A DNA stretch of 64,000 bases from Ficedula albicollis (lineage: Eukaryota > Chordata > Aves > Passeriformes > Muscicapidae), in contig NC_021674.1 in the NCBI RefSeq assembly GCF_000247815.1, positions 15,482,949 to 15,546,948 on the forward strand, given 5' to 3'. A program made the translations under genes and the position numbers. The stretch's first letter is position 1, and each line of letters opens with the position of its first letter. This document shows positions 26,964-40,105 of this stretch, piece after piece. The notes under the pieces were generated by a model. It was not told the DNA's origin. It did not search any database and worked only from the letters and a program-made list of their open reading frames with translations.

Positions 26964-28987
26964 CATGGCAAAAGTTCTTCTAACAGCAAAGAATGCAATG
27001 TTTTCAGAGCAAAATCATTGTCCTGGGTTCCAAAATCAAGGTTAAACTAAAGCACGGTGTGGTTTTAGTGTATATATCCATTGGAGAGAGCTTATAAGCA
27101 TCACTGTTTTCTGTGTGCTGAAATTAGGCCTTCTGTGGGGCTGCTGGTGCTGTTCTGCATTCCTCCTGCTTTGTACACAGAAATGAAAACAAACCACTGT
27201 GACCAAGAATGGCAATAGCACAAACTGGTGAGGCGTGCAAGAGATCGGCTCAGGACATCTGCAGAAGCACTCCATCCAAATATTTGAGGTGGCAGCCAGC
27301 AGGTGTTTTTTTCAATATCCAGTTCAGACTCTATTTTTGGTGCAGGGTACGTTTTCATCTAGTGTTTTGTTTTGGAATGGGCCGTATTTGTAATATCAAA
27401 TATCTCAAAATGCGTTTTCAGTGTCATGTATCCCAAATGTAACGGTACTGGGTGCATCTCTAGCCAGTCTGTCGTACTGCATGGAATCAGAGCCACCTGC
27501 TGATTGCAGATTGCTGTTCCTGGGGCTGCTGAAGGCAGTGATGGTGCCTGGGCGGTGTGAGGGACAGGGTTGGAGGTGCTGTCAGGTCATCACACAGCTG
27601 AAGAGTTCTCTCTAGTGGCTGGTTGTGGGTAGCGAGGACAGATAGCAAAGTGCACTGAGTTAAGGGAAGGGTACTCATCTGTAGCGACTGGGAAAGGGAG
27701 AGACACAGCAATGAGAGGAAAGGAAGCTGACCTTCATATCTGAATTATAAATAAGAACGGTTGTAATGTGCTAGAAGCCAAGAATAAAATGTCTTTTCTC
27801 TAATAGTCATTGTTTATTTACTTATTGCTACTGTTGCAATGCAGCAGTGGATGGTGTTTTGCTATTCATAGCACCATCCTTCCACTGGTCTGAAGTGAGG
27901 GCTGATGGACAGCAAGAATCCATGGCATTTCCGAGGAGATGGAGTGCTCTTTGATCTGTTGATTACCAAGCAAGAACTGCCACAGCTGCTTCCTTCTGAG
28001 TATCTGTGGTGAATTACTTTCCTCTACTCACAGTGACTCACTGTAATTTTTCTGTTGTGACTTTACCAAAGACAAGGTTCAAAATAAGTTTCATGCTCAG
28101 TCTGCAGGTTTGGCAAAATGTTTATTTAAGGCAAGGTGAAAGTGATTAAAAATGATGTGAAAATGATGAGAAAATTCCTACCTTATATGCTGACAAATCC
28201 TAGAAGTATAGAAAAGAGAAGCATTTGAGAAGAGTACAAGCAAGGGTATTGGAAGAATTGAGGGAATTAAATAACATCTAATAAGAAGACCAGGGAGATT
28301 GGGAAGTAAAACCTCTTTTACCCTGGTATTTTAATTAGGATCCCAAAAGCCTGCATATGCTGTTGTACTACAACATGGCAGTTCATACATACTGCTACTG
28401 CTTGCATTTTTAAAAATGTACCACTTTTCTTCTCCAAAAATTCCAGGGTTTAAGCCAGCTCCATTGTTTACCTAGCAGTAACATCCTGCAATGTTGAGCA
28501 TCACTGGTATGACAGTTGTGTATGTAAACTGTTCCAGAGTGTTTTGTTTTACTGTTAACTCAGTGAGACCAGTCAGAAATGGCAGTGGAAATTACAGATA
28601 CAACAGCTGGATTCTGGTAGGGCTGGATAACCTCAAATAGGAATGTGTTTTCTGTTGTAGAGATTGATGCTTAATTTCGTCTGCTTTGGAGAGAGATTGT
28701 TCATTCAAGTAGACAGCAAAGAAATGTACAAGGGTGGATTATTTCTTTCCCAGATTCCCAGGGATTTGAAATGCCCACAAGTAGCAGAAAAATTAGGTTA
28801 TTCCTATTTATGTCCTATATATAAAATTTTAGAATTTATATCCTAATTGGGGTAGTCCATTATTTTAAAGATAAGAATAAGCTCTATGTGTCTGTGTAGA
28901 ATTTATTTTAAGGGTATCTAGTGTCTTATTTTTATTTAATTGTAATGATACTTAGCTTTCCAGAAATACCTGGATGGCTAGTTTAGC
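26964..28987. other. Non-coding sequence, nothing recognised
   Basis: About 2 kb without recognised exon or repeat family. An AATAAA at 27,783 lacks any associated coding sequence. Confidence 0.45.
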
Positions 28988-30163
28988 TTTTTTTTTTTTT
29001 TTGCTTTTTTTTCCCTCCCTAAAATAAAAATAACTCAGCCATTTCCTAATTTAGGTACATTTGCCTGCCTAGCAAGACATCTTATCATGACAAGGTAGAG
29101 TACACATGATGTTTTTTGAAAAGATTTCACTGAAGTGTAGCAAATCATCTTCATTTCAAGCATAATTGTGATTCTCATCTGAGCTGGTTGGCTGTTTGCC
29201 AGGAAATGCATGTTTGAGCTCAGAGGAGTTGGAAAGTTGCATACCAGTGTGTCAGTGTCTCTCCGTTACACGAAACATCATTTTTCTGTTTGAAAAAACA
29301 GTGGTGTACTATAAACCTAGAAACAGCAATGTCTTCTTCTACCTAACTTGTACCATACCTATGGAAACCAAATCCCATATGTATGTATAGAGAAGACTTG
29401 TAGCAGGGGAGGCTGGAGCAGATATGCAGGCAAGGGAATAAATATGGCATTTTTGTTATCTGGATTTGATAAATATAGTTTGGGAATGATAGAGTAAAGA
29501 GTGGTGAGTCAGTTTTGCCTGGTCATCTCCAGTGACTGAAAATAACTTGTTATTCCAACCCTTTTATCCCTTCATTTTTTTTTTTTTGCTTTTTTTTTCC
29601 CCCCCTAAAATAAAAATAACTCAGCCATTTCCTAATTTAGGTACATTTGCCTGCCTAGCAAGACATCTTATCATGACAAGGTAGAGTACACATGATGTTT
29701 TTTGAAAAGATTTCACTGAAGTGTAGCAAATCATCTTCATTTCAAGCATAATTGTGATTCTCATCTGAGCTGGTTGGCTGTTTGCCAGGAAATGCATGTT
29801 TGAGCTCAGAGGAGTTGGAAAGTTGCATACCAGTGTGTCAGTGTCTCTCCGTTACACGAAACATCATTTTTCTGTTTGAAAAAACAGTGGTGTACTATAA
29901 ACCTAGAAACAGCAATGTCTTCTTGTACCTAACCTGTACCATACCTATGGAAACCAAATCCCATATGTATGTATAGAGAAGACTTGTAGCAGGGGAGGCT
30001 GGAGCAGATATGCAGGCAAGGGAATAAATATGGCATTTTTGTTATCTGGATTTGATAAATATAGTTTGGGAATGATAGAGTAAAGAGTGGTGAGTCAGTT
30101 TTGCCTGGTCATCTCCAGTGACTGAAAATAACTTGTTATTCCAACCCTTTTATCCCTTCATTT
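28988..30163. repeat. Tandem duplication, about 586-bp unit, two copies
   Basis: Copy 1 (about 28,988-29,577) and copy 2 (about 29,574-30,163) match at an offset of 585-586 bp. Each begins with a T tract followed by GCTTTTTTTT and a C-rich step, and ends CTTTTATCCCTTCATTT. I see two substitutions in the central part (CTTCTACCTAACTTGTACC against CTTGTACCTAACCTGTACC) and a length change in the T/C tract. The poly-T tract sits exactly on the join, consistent with slippage, unequal exchange, or an assembly join on a low-complexity anchor. Confidence 0.95.
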
Positions 30164-30925
30164 CTTTCTCTCACATATTTTTGTATCTTATTTATAGCTC
30201 AACCAGCTTTTCCTTTGCAATTTGTAAAATAACCCTTCAGAGTCAGGAAGACTGAGGAACAGCAGCTCCTGGGCAGTCTTGTGGACGGAGCCACTGGATC
30301 ATTCCCTGTTGCTGTGGCTGGATCCCCCCTTTCCCGTGCACATTCTTCCACATCTGCACAGAGATTCCTCTTTTAAACCATCCTTGGTTCCTGAAGTCAC
30401 TAATGGGTTTGTGCTGACAGGAGCCACGTGAGATGTTTCAGACCAGCTGGCTGTGACAGCAGCAGGGTCAGAGGCCCCAAGTCTGGAGAGGTGGCAAGGC
30501 TGTGAAACCTTAGTGGAGGTTGTAAGCTGTTCTGAAACCCATGAAATGCACCACCATAACCCGTACTTGTATTTATCCTGTAAAGCACAGCTGTGCAAAC
30601 AATGCTTGCAATAATTCTGAGCTAAATCTTCTGTGTTTTGCTTTAACTCCCGTGCCCAGCATTTTTGTCCAGTTTAATCCACAAACTAAGGATCAGTTTA
30701 GCACTTGATACATCTTAACTTGCAGATCAGGATAAGATACTTCTTCACCTGCTGGTAGGTCTCCCACAGTACTGACTTCTCATAGTGTAACTGGACAACT
30801 CCATGTTAAATCATCTGGTTTGGTCGGGAGAGCAGGAAGGGAGCTGGCAGGCTTGACTGCAGTCCTCCTTATTAACTGACCAGTGGAGAGGGTAAGGGGA
30901 GAGATGTGTTCAAGCAGTAAGTGTG
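30164..30925. other. Non-coding sequence, nothing recognised
   Basis: Unique-looking sequence between the 586-bp duplication and a CR1. A 99-codon minus frame (30,299-30,598) shows no recognisable product. Confidence 0.45.
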
Positions 30926-31540
30926 AATCATAAAATCATAGAATGCTTTGGGTCGGAAGGGACCTTAAAGATCATTTGGTTCCAGGCCCTCTGCCATGGG
31001 CAGGGACACCTTCCACTAGATCAGGTTTGTCCAATCCCCATCCAACCTGGCCTTGAACACTTCAGTTGATGGGGCGTCCACAGCTTCTCTGGGCCAAGGT
31101 GTGCCAGTGCCTTACTACCCTCACAGTAAGGAATTTCTTCTCAGTATCTTATCTCACCCTACCCTCCTTCACTTTAAAGCCATTCCTGTTTGTCCTATCA
31201 CTACATGCCTTGTAAAAGGTGCCTCTCCAGCTCTCTTGTAGCCCCCTTCAGCTACTGGAAGATGCTCTAAGGCCTCCACAGGCTCTTCTCCAGGCTGAAC
31301 AGCCCCAACTCTTTCAGCCTATCTGTAGCAGAGATGCTCCAGCACTCTGAGCACTTTCATGGTCTCTGCTGGCCTTATTCCAACAGGTCCATGTCCTTCT
31401 AGTGCTGGGGTTCCCAGGGCTGGTTGCAGCACTGCAGGTAGGGTCTCACTAGAGGGAGCAGAGGGAGAGAATCACCTCCCTGGATCTGCTGGCCATGCTG
31501 CTTCGGATGCAGCCCAGGATGCAGTTGGTGGAGCCAATTA
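30926..31540 (-). mobile_element. CR1 LINE fragment, about 615 bp, minus strand
   Basis: The longest CR1 piece in the window. It opens with AATCATAAAATCATAGAATG, the reverse-complemented terminal repeats. It runs through GGAAGGGACCTTAAAGATCA, the CCATCCAACCTGGCCTTGAA block and CTCCAGGCTGAACAGCCCCA, and ends near GATGCAGTTGGTGGAGCC. The last part corresponds to the end of the CR1 reverse-transcriptase frame. It is read on the minus strand, is 5' truncated and has no intact frame. Confidence 0.95.
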
Positions 31541-34500
31541 GCAGGCACCAGCCTGGGGTGTGAGAATCTCAGGCTCTGTCACAGGTAAGAGGGGAAAAAC
31601 AAGAAGCAAGTAGGAATGTTAGTACGAGATGCCTGTGTATGGACTTAATGAGGCCATTTTGGAAAATTCTACTGGTTACAGCACCCATGCTTTGAAAAGT
31701 ATATTGAAATATTAGAAGAGATTCAGAGAGCTACTAAAGGGATTTGAGCTTTGAAAGGCATGTTTCATATTGAGATTTCAGAAACTAAGTAGGTTTAGTT
31801 TGTTCAGGAGCAACTTACGAGGTTGACAGATCGTGCCACCACTTACCTCTGTGAGCAGACAGCTCTCTAATTTAGCCAAGTTACATGCTCAGGAAGTAGA
31901 AGTACGAGAATAATGCACACAGACATATACACTCCCCCCTGATTAATTAGGAGAATTGCTTGGCTCATGGTAAAAGCTTTAGGGATTTCTCTCTCACCAT
32001 ATCCCATGGCAAAACCGAAAGCATTCTGCATAAGCTCCTGTGTCATCCAGGAGATTAGATGATGATAACATTCCGTCTGGTCTTAAAATAATTAAATGGG
32101 GTATTTACAGAGATTTCAAAGTCAAAGCAGATCTCCCTCCCCACCACCCTCTCAGCAGCTTCAGTTAGTGGTATTATTTACATATTAATGAGATGTAGCA
32201 TCAGGCTGCAAAACTATGTGATTTAAATGTATTTAGCAAAAGAATTAAGTACATGTAATGGTTGCTGATAGCTGTGAGGGTATCCTTACATCTCTTGATC
32301 TTTGTACCTGGTATGGGATCCCAGTACTCCTTTACTCCTGTATGCAGCATCCAGAGCACATTTTCTTCCTGCTGGGCAGCAGAAAACAGACAGAGCTGTC
32401 CTTTCCCCTGGCTCCCAGCCTCAGGAACCAGAGGTGCAGTGTCCTTAACTCCTTAGCGTCAGCAGGTGGAAGGTCTCCCTCTCTCCTTGTATGACAATGC
32501 CGGTGGAAAATCAGATAGGCATAGAAAAAATTGGTATGCAGGATCACTCTTCTCTGTTAATCAAAACAGCATTATCATTCTGTCTTCTTTTGTTTGCTTA
32601 TTTGATTGCTACACTTACCTAAAAAAGATTTCCAATACTTACTGAGTTGAAAGTGATTTAGATTAACCCCAGCTGACATTGCTGCTTTAAAGAGGGCTGC
32701 CTGAAGTTTTAAATCCTCACAAGCATGATACTTCTCAGGAGGAGCTGTAAATCCTTGAAGCTGCTCCCTCCTGATACTGTGTTCTCAAAGAAAAATCACT
32801 CAAATCTCGGGAGCTGAGACAGTAATATTTCCCAGTAAGCAGTTTTAGATGGCTTTTGTTTTAATGTCCAAAAGTGTTCAAGTCTAACATACAATACTTG
32901 GATATTGTATAACCTGACAAGTTTTCTTGTACTTGTTTCCATCTTTTCTTTCATTATCTTGTAGATCAGTTTATTTACAGAAGTGCCAGGCCTCCTCCTA
33001 TCGAGTTTCATAAGAAAATGTGAATAGGGTGGAGGATATTACGGCATAGGTGGGCAAGTGACAACCAATGGTTAATGGAAGCCTGGAAATGTATGAAATA
33101 CCTGCAGCTGTGCAATGAAGGGACACATATGTCACTTTGCAGCACAAAGCAGTTATATTAAGCTGGGAGGTGGAATGGACAAGGGCCTCACATGCAGGTC
33201 TCACTTTCAACACAGCAGCTTAATTTAAGAATGAATATTCTGTTGTGAGAGCATCTCCATGTTCCTCTCCCCATGGTGCCTCAGCAGCTTATCAGATGCT
33301 GTTCTGTGATGTACCATGGTTAAGAGTAGCATCCTCTTTGCTGGATCAGAGCAGGGGAAGAGCCAGTGTAATCCTTGTGAGGTTTAAAGGAATGTCAATG
33401 ATAACCAAAGTAGGATAAATTAGGGCTGCTGAGATCCCTGCTAGGGATGGAAATTGGGTAATAGCCATCCCTGTGAATGCCAAGGAGACTGGAATTCACC
33501 TTTGAGGCTGCTGAGAGTCTGAGCAGTTCATTGCATGGACTTGCCTTGGGGCCATCCCCTTTTTTAGCTCACTGGTGGTCATTTTGGCTTTCAGAGGTCC
33601 TGTTCTGAGTCACTGTTTTGGCCCTCCAGTTCCTATTTGTACAGATCCCTTTGTCCCTGTTGGTACAGATGCCTTTGTCCCACGGTGAGCTTGCTCAGCA
33701 TTGCTGGGTAGGAGCAAGCAGCCCTGTGGTTGGTGTGAGTCAGAACTGAGGAAGAGGCCATGCTCAAAAGCGAGGCTTTAGCATAGGGAATGGGTCCATC
33801 CATCCAGGACCAGGGGCTGGGTCCATCCAACTTACTTGTGATTGTGCCCTAGGGCTGAGCTTCACTTCTGCCACTTGTCTCCAGTTGTAGCTGCACTGCA
33901 ATATTCTCTTTGTGAACGTGTTTGAAGGAAGCTGAAGGTCATTTCATCCTGCCTTTTACATTCAGGATGGGTTTTTTCCCTTAGAATTAAAATACTGTGC
34001 TCCCATGGTATTTGTGAACACACAATTAAAAGTAATTTTCAGTTTACCTGTAACATCTTTATTTTGAACCTAGTAAGAGACTCTTGGTTGTAAAGTTTTA
34101 TAATAGGTGATGAGATAAAAGATGTTGGCTGGCTGTACCTGTGTGTAGTTCACATGTATTGTGTGTGAGCATATTGGGAATGTGTGCTCAGGTTTGCTGG
34201 GGCAGAGGGTTGCAGAAACTGAGCTGTACAAGGTTATCAGATGCTGCAGGATAAAAACTCTGATGGAACAAGTGGTGTAGTGAAGGAAAACATCCTCAAT
34301 TTTCCTTGGCAATGTTTTTTTTTGAAAATGTCTTTTTTTGAGAGTGTCTTTCTCTGATGCTGATATTTTGGTCCTGAGCCTGGTCAAGTTCTCCCTGTGG
34401 CACCTCTGAGTCCAGTGCCCAAAGCAACCAGCTGTGCATTGTAATGGCCTGAGGTAATGTCGTGTATCAACGGAGCTGAAATACAAATAACTTTGATTTG

Positions 34501-37500
34501 GGCACAGGAAATTCAGTAAGTTAAAGAACAGTGCTTTTGAGGCATTTTGTCATCCCAAAATGGAGACTGCCACATGGATTAATCATTGTCTGCATGTTGT
34601 GCAGTTTACAGCCACTTGACAATAATTAGAAATAAACTTTATATTCACTCCTGAGCACTGCAGTAAGCTTTCCTTTTCTGAGGTGCTCTTATGAAGCATA
34701 GGACAAAATATTATTCTTGGGTATGAAGGATACATAGTTCTGCTACTGCAGGAAGAAAGTCATGGGACTGTAAAGCTACTGAAATTGGTGTTTCTGTCTG
34801 TCCTGAGGAGCTGGGCTACCTGCCTGACATTTTAGCCTAAATGGCAGTTTCTTAGCTTAATTAGATTTCAGATGCAAATCTCTGAACATTATTTGATTTC
34901 CTTTGTCCTTTATTCCTTCCTCAAGGGGTCATGGATACTCAGAGGATAAAGATGATCCCTCAGATGTCACTGAAAATATTGCCAGAAGTGCTTTCCTCCT
35001 CATCTTCTCTGACCTGTGAACAGATATGTTTGCTTACTTCTTTTTTGAAGTAAGAGATGGAGAATGGTGTAGTTTCCCATGGGGGATTTTCTTTTTTTCA
35101 AAACAAGCAGAAGCAGGTTGTTGAAGCAGGTCTTCAAATTCAAATGGAAAGAACATCCTGAAGTCAGTGACTGCCCTGTGTTTTCTTCACTTATGATCAC
35201 TTGATTTTCTGTTTGACTGGCACTTTGCTATGGATCTGAAACACATATTGTTAGATATCTCCAGATTGCAGAGACAACAGCCTAACTTCACAGGGAAAGA
35301 GACAGTAACGATGCTCAAAGGATGCAGGTTCGGAGCTGCCTGATTAAACCTAGCCTAAGGGAATTTTGTCCCTTCTCATGAAAGGTCTACCTTTGTTTGC
35401 TGTGTCTTCTTTTTAGCAGATTGTCTTGTAGCTTGCCTTGCCAGGGAATTAAAGCTTCAGTCTGCCATTTGTGTGGAGCTGTTAAATATGGATAACCCAA
35501 GCAAGGTGCCTCTTGCATGTGAAACCTGGTATTCTGATCTTCTCTCTTTCTGTTACTCTGATATCTCTGATATTTCTGTTCTTTCAGATATGCTAATTAT
35601 ACCTTTAAAGTTTCCTTTCTTCTTGTGTAAAATACTTTCATCGGTGAACCTTCCAGGTGCAGCTGGAATTAGGAGATACTGGAGATACAGCTGGACACAC
35701 AGAGTAGAACATGTAATCATTCTTTGCCTCGATTTCCCCACATGTAATGTTGAAACAGTAATGCAGCTCTTTGAGCTTTGTTCTGAGTGACTAAGAAGCC
35801 ATAATGTAGTCTAGACCTTCTACAGTCTGGTGGGAAGCCTTGCTGGAAGGTATCTTGTCTGGGATGCTATGGATCCATAGGCAAGGAGTAGAAGCTTTCC
35901 TATTTCTGATCAGGAACTCATGGGGAGAAATACACCTGCATGCTAAAGAGATCAGACCAGCTATGGAGTGCAGGGAGTCCTGCCAGTCCTGCTTGCCCAG
36001 AGTCAGAAAATCTTTGTCTTAAGCAGATCTGAAGATTTATTACCTGTGGTCTGTATGCCAGTGGCCTTAAGTGTAAAGCCTTGATTTTCCAAGTAGTTCA
36101 TGTAGTTGGCAGACTGATAGTTTAGCTGCCCAGACATGAATGACTGCAACATGTGCAAGAAACTCATCTGGCCAAAAACTCATTTCATAAAAGTCTTCTT
36201 TTGATGCAAGAGTATCAGGAAGGCTGGACTTTTCTAGCCTCCCTTTTGGGGTAAAGTATGTTCCACTAGACCTGGGGAGCTGTGGAGAATCAGGAGGAAG
36301 GGGATTGGAAGAGATGGAAATCTCTTGGAGGTTTATGTAGCAGCCCTTCCCCTGCTTAGGCCAGGAATGAAGAAATGGATGTCCTGCAGGATGACTCTAT
36401 ATCTGATGGTAGAAATATTTAGAGTAAGGGAGTTCAAATGCCAGCTGTTCTGAAAAGTAAAATGTTTTGTGCTAAGGTGCAACAGGCTGGCGATTATTTC
36501 CCTTTGTAAGGACTGAGATTCTAAGATGTGATCAATTTTGGCATCTCTTGGAAAGGTTTTATGTGTGCAGAAAAAACAGAACAGGGATTCTCTGCTCAGT
36601 TTGGAGGTGATCCCAGAGCTGGACAAAATATGGAAAATTGAGTTTTGCTCTGATAGACCTCTAAGGAGCCATATAAATCTCTTTAAAACCCCAAGTAACC
36701 TGCCACAAAACTGTCCAAGAGAGATTGCCTCAAGACAGCACAATTATAAAATACTCTGAAAGGCTGAATAGGGTTTTTCCCCCTCTTGTGATATTTGGAG
36801 TTGAACTTTAGATACATCATTTTAAGCATGGCCTTTTAAAGTAACTTTCTATTCTGGCCCTGTCAATTTTAGGGCTGTAAAGGAAAACCAAAATGCCAAG
36901 GAAGGAAAGGAAATTAAAATGAAGAGTGGGACTAAAGAGTAGGTTTTGATCATCTTTGCAAGAAGTGGCATCATCTGTGAGAACAAAAGTCTTCAATTGC
37001 TGCAACTGGAGACAGCTTTTAGTCTCCAATTCTATTTTGCCCTGAGCCAGCCAGCCAAATAAAAACAGCAACATAAATCACTGCTGGCAGAACTTAACAG
37101 TTATGCAACGTCCAGTGCACCACATGCCTATTTTTAGAGCAGTTTTACACTAGCAGAATTTACTTTATGAAATCTAAAAAGAATGTCTGTTTGGAGGCTG
37201 GAGGATAAAGATGGTATTTAGAAAGTGCAAAATGCAAAAACACTTAGTACAAGGATGCTGTAGCAAGCCCTGCTTTGGTAATACTGATATCCCTTCAAAA
37301 ATGTTGGCTCAATCAGGCATGCTAATGAAGAGTAGGGGGTTTTTCATCAATAGCCCCTTGAATTTCTAATCTGCAATTGCTGTTTGAATGGTTAGCTATG
37401 CTCCCTTTACCCAAACAGCTGAACATCAGATTCACATACAGCGCTCGTTATCCAAGACCAGATGTGCCTCTTCTCTCCTTTACATTTGACTTAATTCTCT

Positions 37501-37767
37501 TACTATTGTAATTCTGCATTAGTTTGTACTGTGTATAATCTTGTTCCCAAAGCTTTTTGTTTGGATTCAGAACAGGCAGTGATTGGGAAAAGTTTGACCT
37601 TTCAGCCTTTAGATATTCTAGCAGATGAAACACAGTCTGCATAGTTAATGTATCTCTGGGATTTCTGCCATAATTTTGACAGTTTTCAATCATGTCTTGA
37701 AGCAGATCAGTATTCTGACTGTTGCACGATCTGTATCGATCTTTTTCTCCCCAAACCTTTCTTCTAG
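31541..37767. other. LCLAT1: Non-coding sequence, 3' part of probable LCLAT1 last intron
   Basis: AT-rich DNA running into a strong splice acceptor: the pyrimidine-rich stretch 37,741-37,765 followed by AG at 37,766-37,767. No other exon was recognised. The intron assignment for the last few kilobases is well supported by the acceptor. How far upstream the intron extends cannot be seen. Confidence 0.6.
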
Positions 37768-38276
37768 GTGACAACCTCGATGCCATTCACGACATAACTG
37801 TGGCGTACCCCCAGAACATTCCTCAGACAGAGAAGCACCTTCTGAAAGGAAACTTCCCAAGGGAGATTCACTTCCACGTGCAGAGGTACCCCATAGAGAC
37901 AGTGCCCACTTCCAAGGAGGAGCTGGAGCTTTGGTGCCGGCAGCGCTGGGAGGAGAAGGAGGAGAGGCTGCGGCGCTTCTACGAAGGCAGCAAACGCTTC
38001 AGCGCGGCGGGGCAGAGCACGGTGCCGCCCTGCAAATCCGAGCTCAGGGTCCTGGCGGTGAAGTGCGCCGCGCTGCTCTACTGGACGGCCTTCCCGCTGG
38101 GAGTGCTGGCGCTGCTGTACCTCTACAGCTTTGCCCAGTGGTACTTTGCAGCCATGGTCGTCTTCTTCGTGGTGCAGCAGAAGATCTTCGGTGGGCTGGA
38201 ACTCATTGAACTCGCTTGCCATCGGTATTTTAAAAAGCAACAGAAGTTTCACGACGCGAAAGTAAAAATCAATTAG
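37768..38276 (+). CDS. LCLAT1: Last coding exon of lysocardiolipin acyltransferase 1
   Basis: This exon encodes the C-terminal 168 residues of LCLAT1 (ALCAT1), an ER acyltransferase of the PlsC/AGPAT family. The family adds acyl chains to lysocardiolipin and lysophosphatidylinositol. The exon begins after a pyrimidine-rich acceptor (AG at 37,766-37,767), two bases into a codon. It reads DNLDAIHDITVAYP, then IPQTEKHLL, FPREIHFHVQRYPIETVP, RWEEKEERLRRFY, PPCKSELRVLAVK and FGGLELIELAC, closely matching the vertebrate LCLAT1 C-terminus as I know it. It stops at TAG 38,274-38,276. The catalytic NHX4D and PEGT motifs lie in earlier exons that are not visible here. Roughly residues 92-138 of the exon form two or more hydrophobic segments, probably membrane helices. 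The terminus KVKIN fits a K(X)KXX ER-retrieval signal. The middle of the exon is much richer in GC than its surroundings. An ATG at 37,722 is intronic, not a start, and the long antisense frame is a shadow. Confidence 0.95.
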
Positions 38277-40105
38277 TTCTGAGGTAGTGGAAGGGTGGTT
38301 TTGAAATGCCCTGCTAATTTTATGCACAGGGAACAATTTTTGCATGAGAATTGTCTTTTACTATTGCCATTGTTAGACATTTGCACATGATTCTGTGAAG
38401 AGAAAGAAAAATGTTAGTTATTGCTACACGTGAAAATGGTAGTTTTTAATCTCTGAATGTACTTTCGACATTGCTCTCATAAGCAGCTAGCAACTGCATT
38501 CAGCTGTCATTAAGAAACAAATTGCTGGATTGCTGAACAATCATAAGGACATTAATAAATGTGACATGCACTGAAGTTTCATGTAGAAAACCAAACAGTT
38601 CAGCAAAGAGAGGCAGATGAAATATTTCTTTAGAGTCACATTGTGTGAAGTAAGCATCGAATTTGGAAAACTGGTAAGTTTTGATGGTAGGTGAAAGTTG
38701 AAGGAGAAATTGTTCTGTTTCTTTTTTCTGTTTCAAATACTCAAACTTATTTTGAAGTAATATTTTTGCATAAGCTTTTCCAAACACTACTGAACCTACC
38801 AAGTATTCAACTATTTTGGCTTGGTCACTCAGGAGGATTTTTAAGCCTTGCAGTCTTGTATCACAGTACAGAATGCATTACAGTGCTCACTCTGCCTCCA
38901 TTTAAGTGTTTGCTGATTATTTAATAGACCTAAGTTTTATATCTCACTGTTTCATACTGTTCTAGTCTCCCTGTTAGCTGTGGGAGACTTGTTCCTACTG
39001 TAGTTTGTAGAGCTGCAGGATAGGGGAGCTGGTTTTTTATTCGTTTATTGGTATTTTTTTCTCACAGAGGCAAAAATAGCTATTTGTCTCTGAGTAACTG
39101 GAAAATGTTTTTCAAAAAGGTTTCCTTGTATCCTTGTAGACATTCTTTGGTTGAAAACATTTTATTTAGTTTTCAGAGCAGGAAAAATACTTTTATTTTT
39201 CTTCTTTAATTTTTTTTTTTAGTATTAATTTTGGTTCCTTTGGCATTTCACATGTCCATGTACATAAGCAGGAAGACTGCTTGTTCCATGCGTGTCAGAC
39301 AGCCCTGCTGAAGAAATGCAATGGTTCTTTCCTTGGTGGTACAAGAGATGGGTTTGAGTTTTAGACTTAGCACAGGGAAGAGCTGCATCTTCCCTTTGCA
39401 TGCTGGCTTTGTTTGCCTGATGACATCATTACTTTTTCAACTTTCTTCACAGCTTTTGGTACTTTCCCTTATTTTCATGACATTCAGAAAACCTGAACAT
39501 TTAAACTCAGACAAAGCGCTTTCAAGTGTACCCCTTGTCATATATAGTAAAAGTAATGTTCAAGCTCATGTAGAAAAAGACAAAAACGTTTCCAGCACTT
39601 CAGAGACACTTCGGATCTTCATGTTAAATTGTTTTGCAACCTCCAAAATTTTAGACAACTTGATCAATTGTATTGCTGCAAAACCCTCCTGACTTACTAA
39701 ATATTGGGTTTCTGTTGCATGAGGGCTTGTTTGAGCTGGACCCAGATGGCTGGCTCAGTTTGTTGAGTGGCATTGCCGTGACATGTGAAAGTCCAGAGTG
39801 CAAAATGTATCTTGTACTGTGCTGGGTATCCAAAGTGTTGGGACAGCATGGTGAACACAACTGTTTGCTTCTAAGTTACAACACTGAGCATGTTGTCTAA
39901 TGTGTTTGTTTCAAAGACCATTTTTTGAACGAATCACCAGCCTCTATTCAACTGTCCCTTGCAAGGTGACAAGTCTTTTTTAATCTATGCTTATAATAAC
40001 TAATTGTTTATTATGTGCAAAGTACTTGAAGCCATCTGGTTTACTCCAATTTTTTAATCCCTTTTTTCTTAAAAATAAATAAAAGTAGGTTTCTATTTAG
40101 GGTTA
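38277..40105 (+). other. LCLAT1: LCLAT1 3' untranslated region (minimum likely extent)
   Basis: AT-rich sequence directly downstream of the stop codon, with no further coding potential. AATAAA at 38,554-38,559 and a double AATAAATAAA at 40,074-40,083 are candidate poly(A) signals. The second is followed by a GT-rich stretch (TTTGTATTTGTGTACC near 40,127), as expected of a cleavage region. The real end could be farther on, at the signal at 41,862. Confidence 0.6.
40074..40083 (+). promoter_or_regulatory. Overlapping AATAAA poly(A) signals, LCLAT1 candidate
   Basis: Two overlapping canonical hexamers (40,074-40,079 and 40,078-40,083), with T- and GT-rich sequence 25-60 bp downstream. About 1.8 kb after the LCLAT1 stop codon, on the same strand. 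Confidence 0.55.

Noticed and set aside
29196..29976. Two near-identical 64-codon frames
   Set aside because: Explained by the 586-bp tandem duplication. No other evidence of coding.
37764..38345. 193-codon open frame antisense to LCLAT1
   Set aside because: Shadow of the real exon, created by its high GC content. No independent features.
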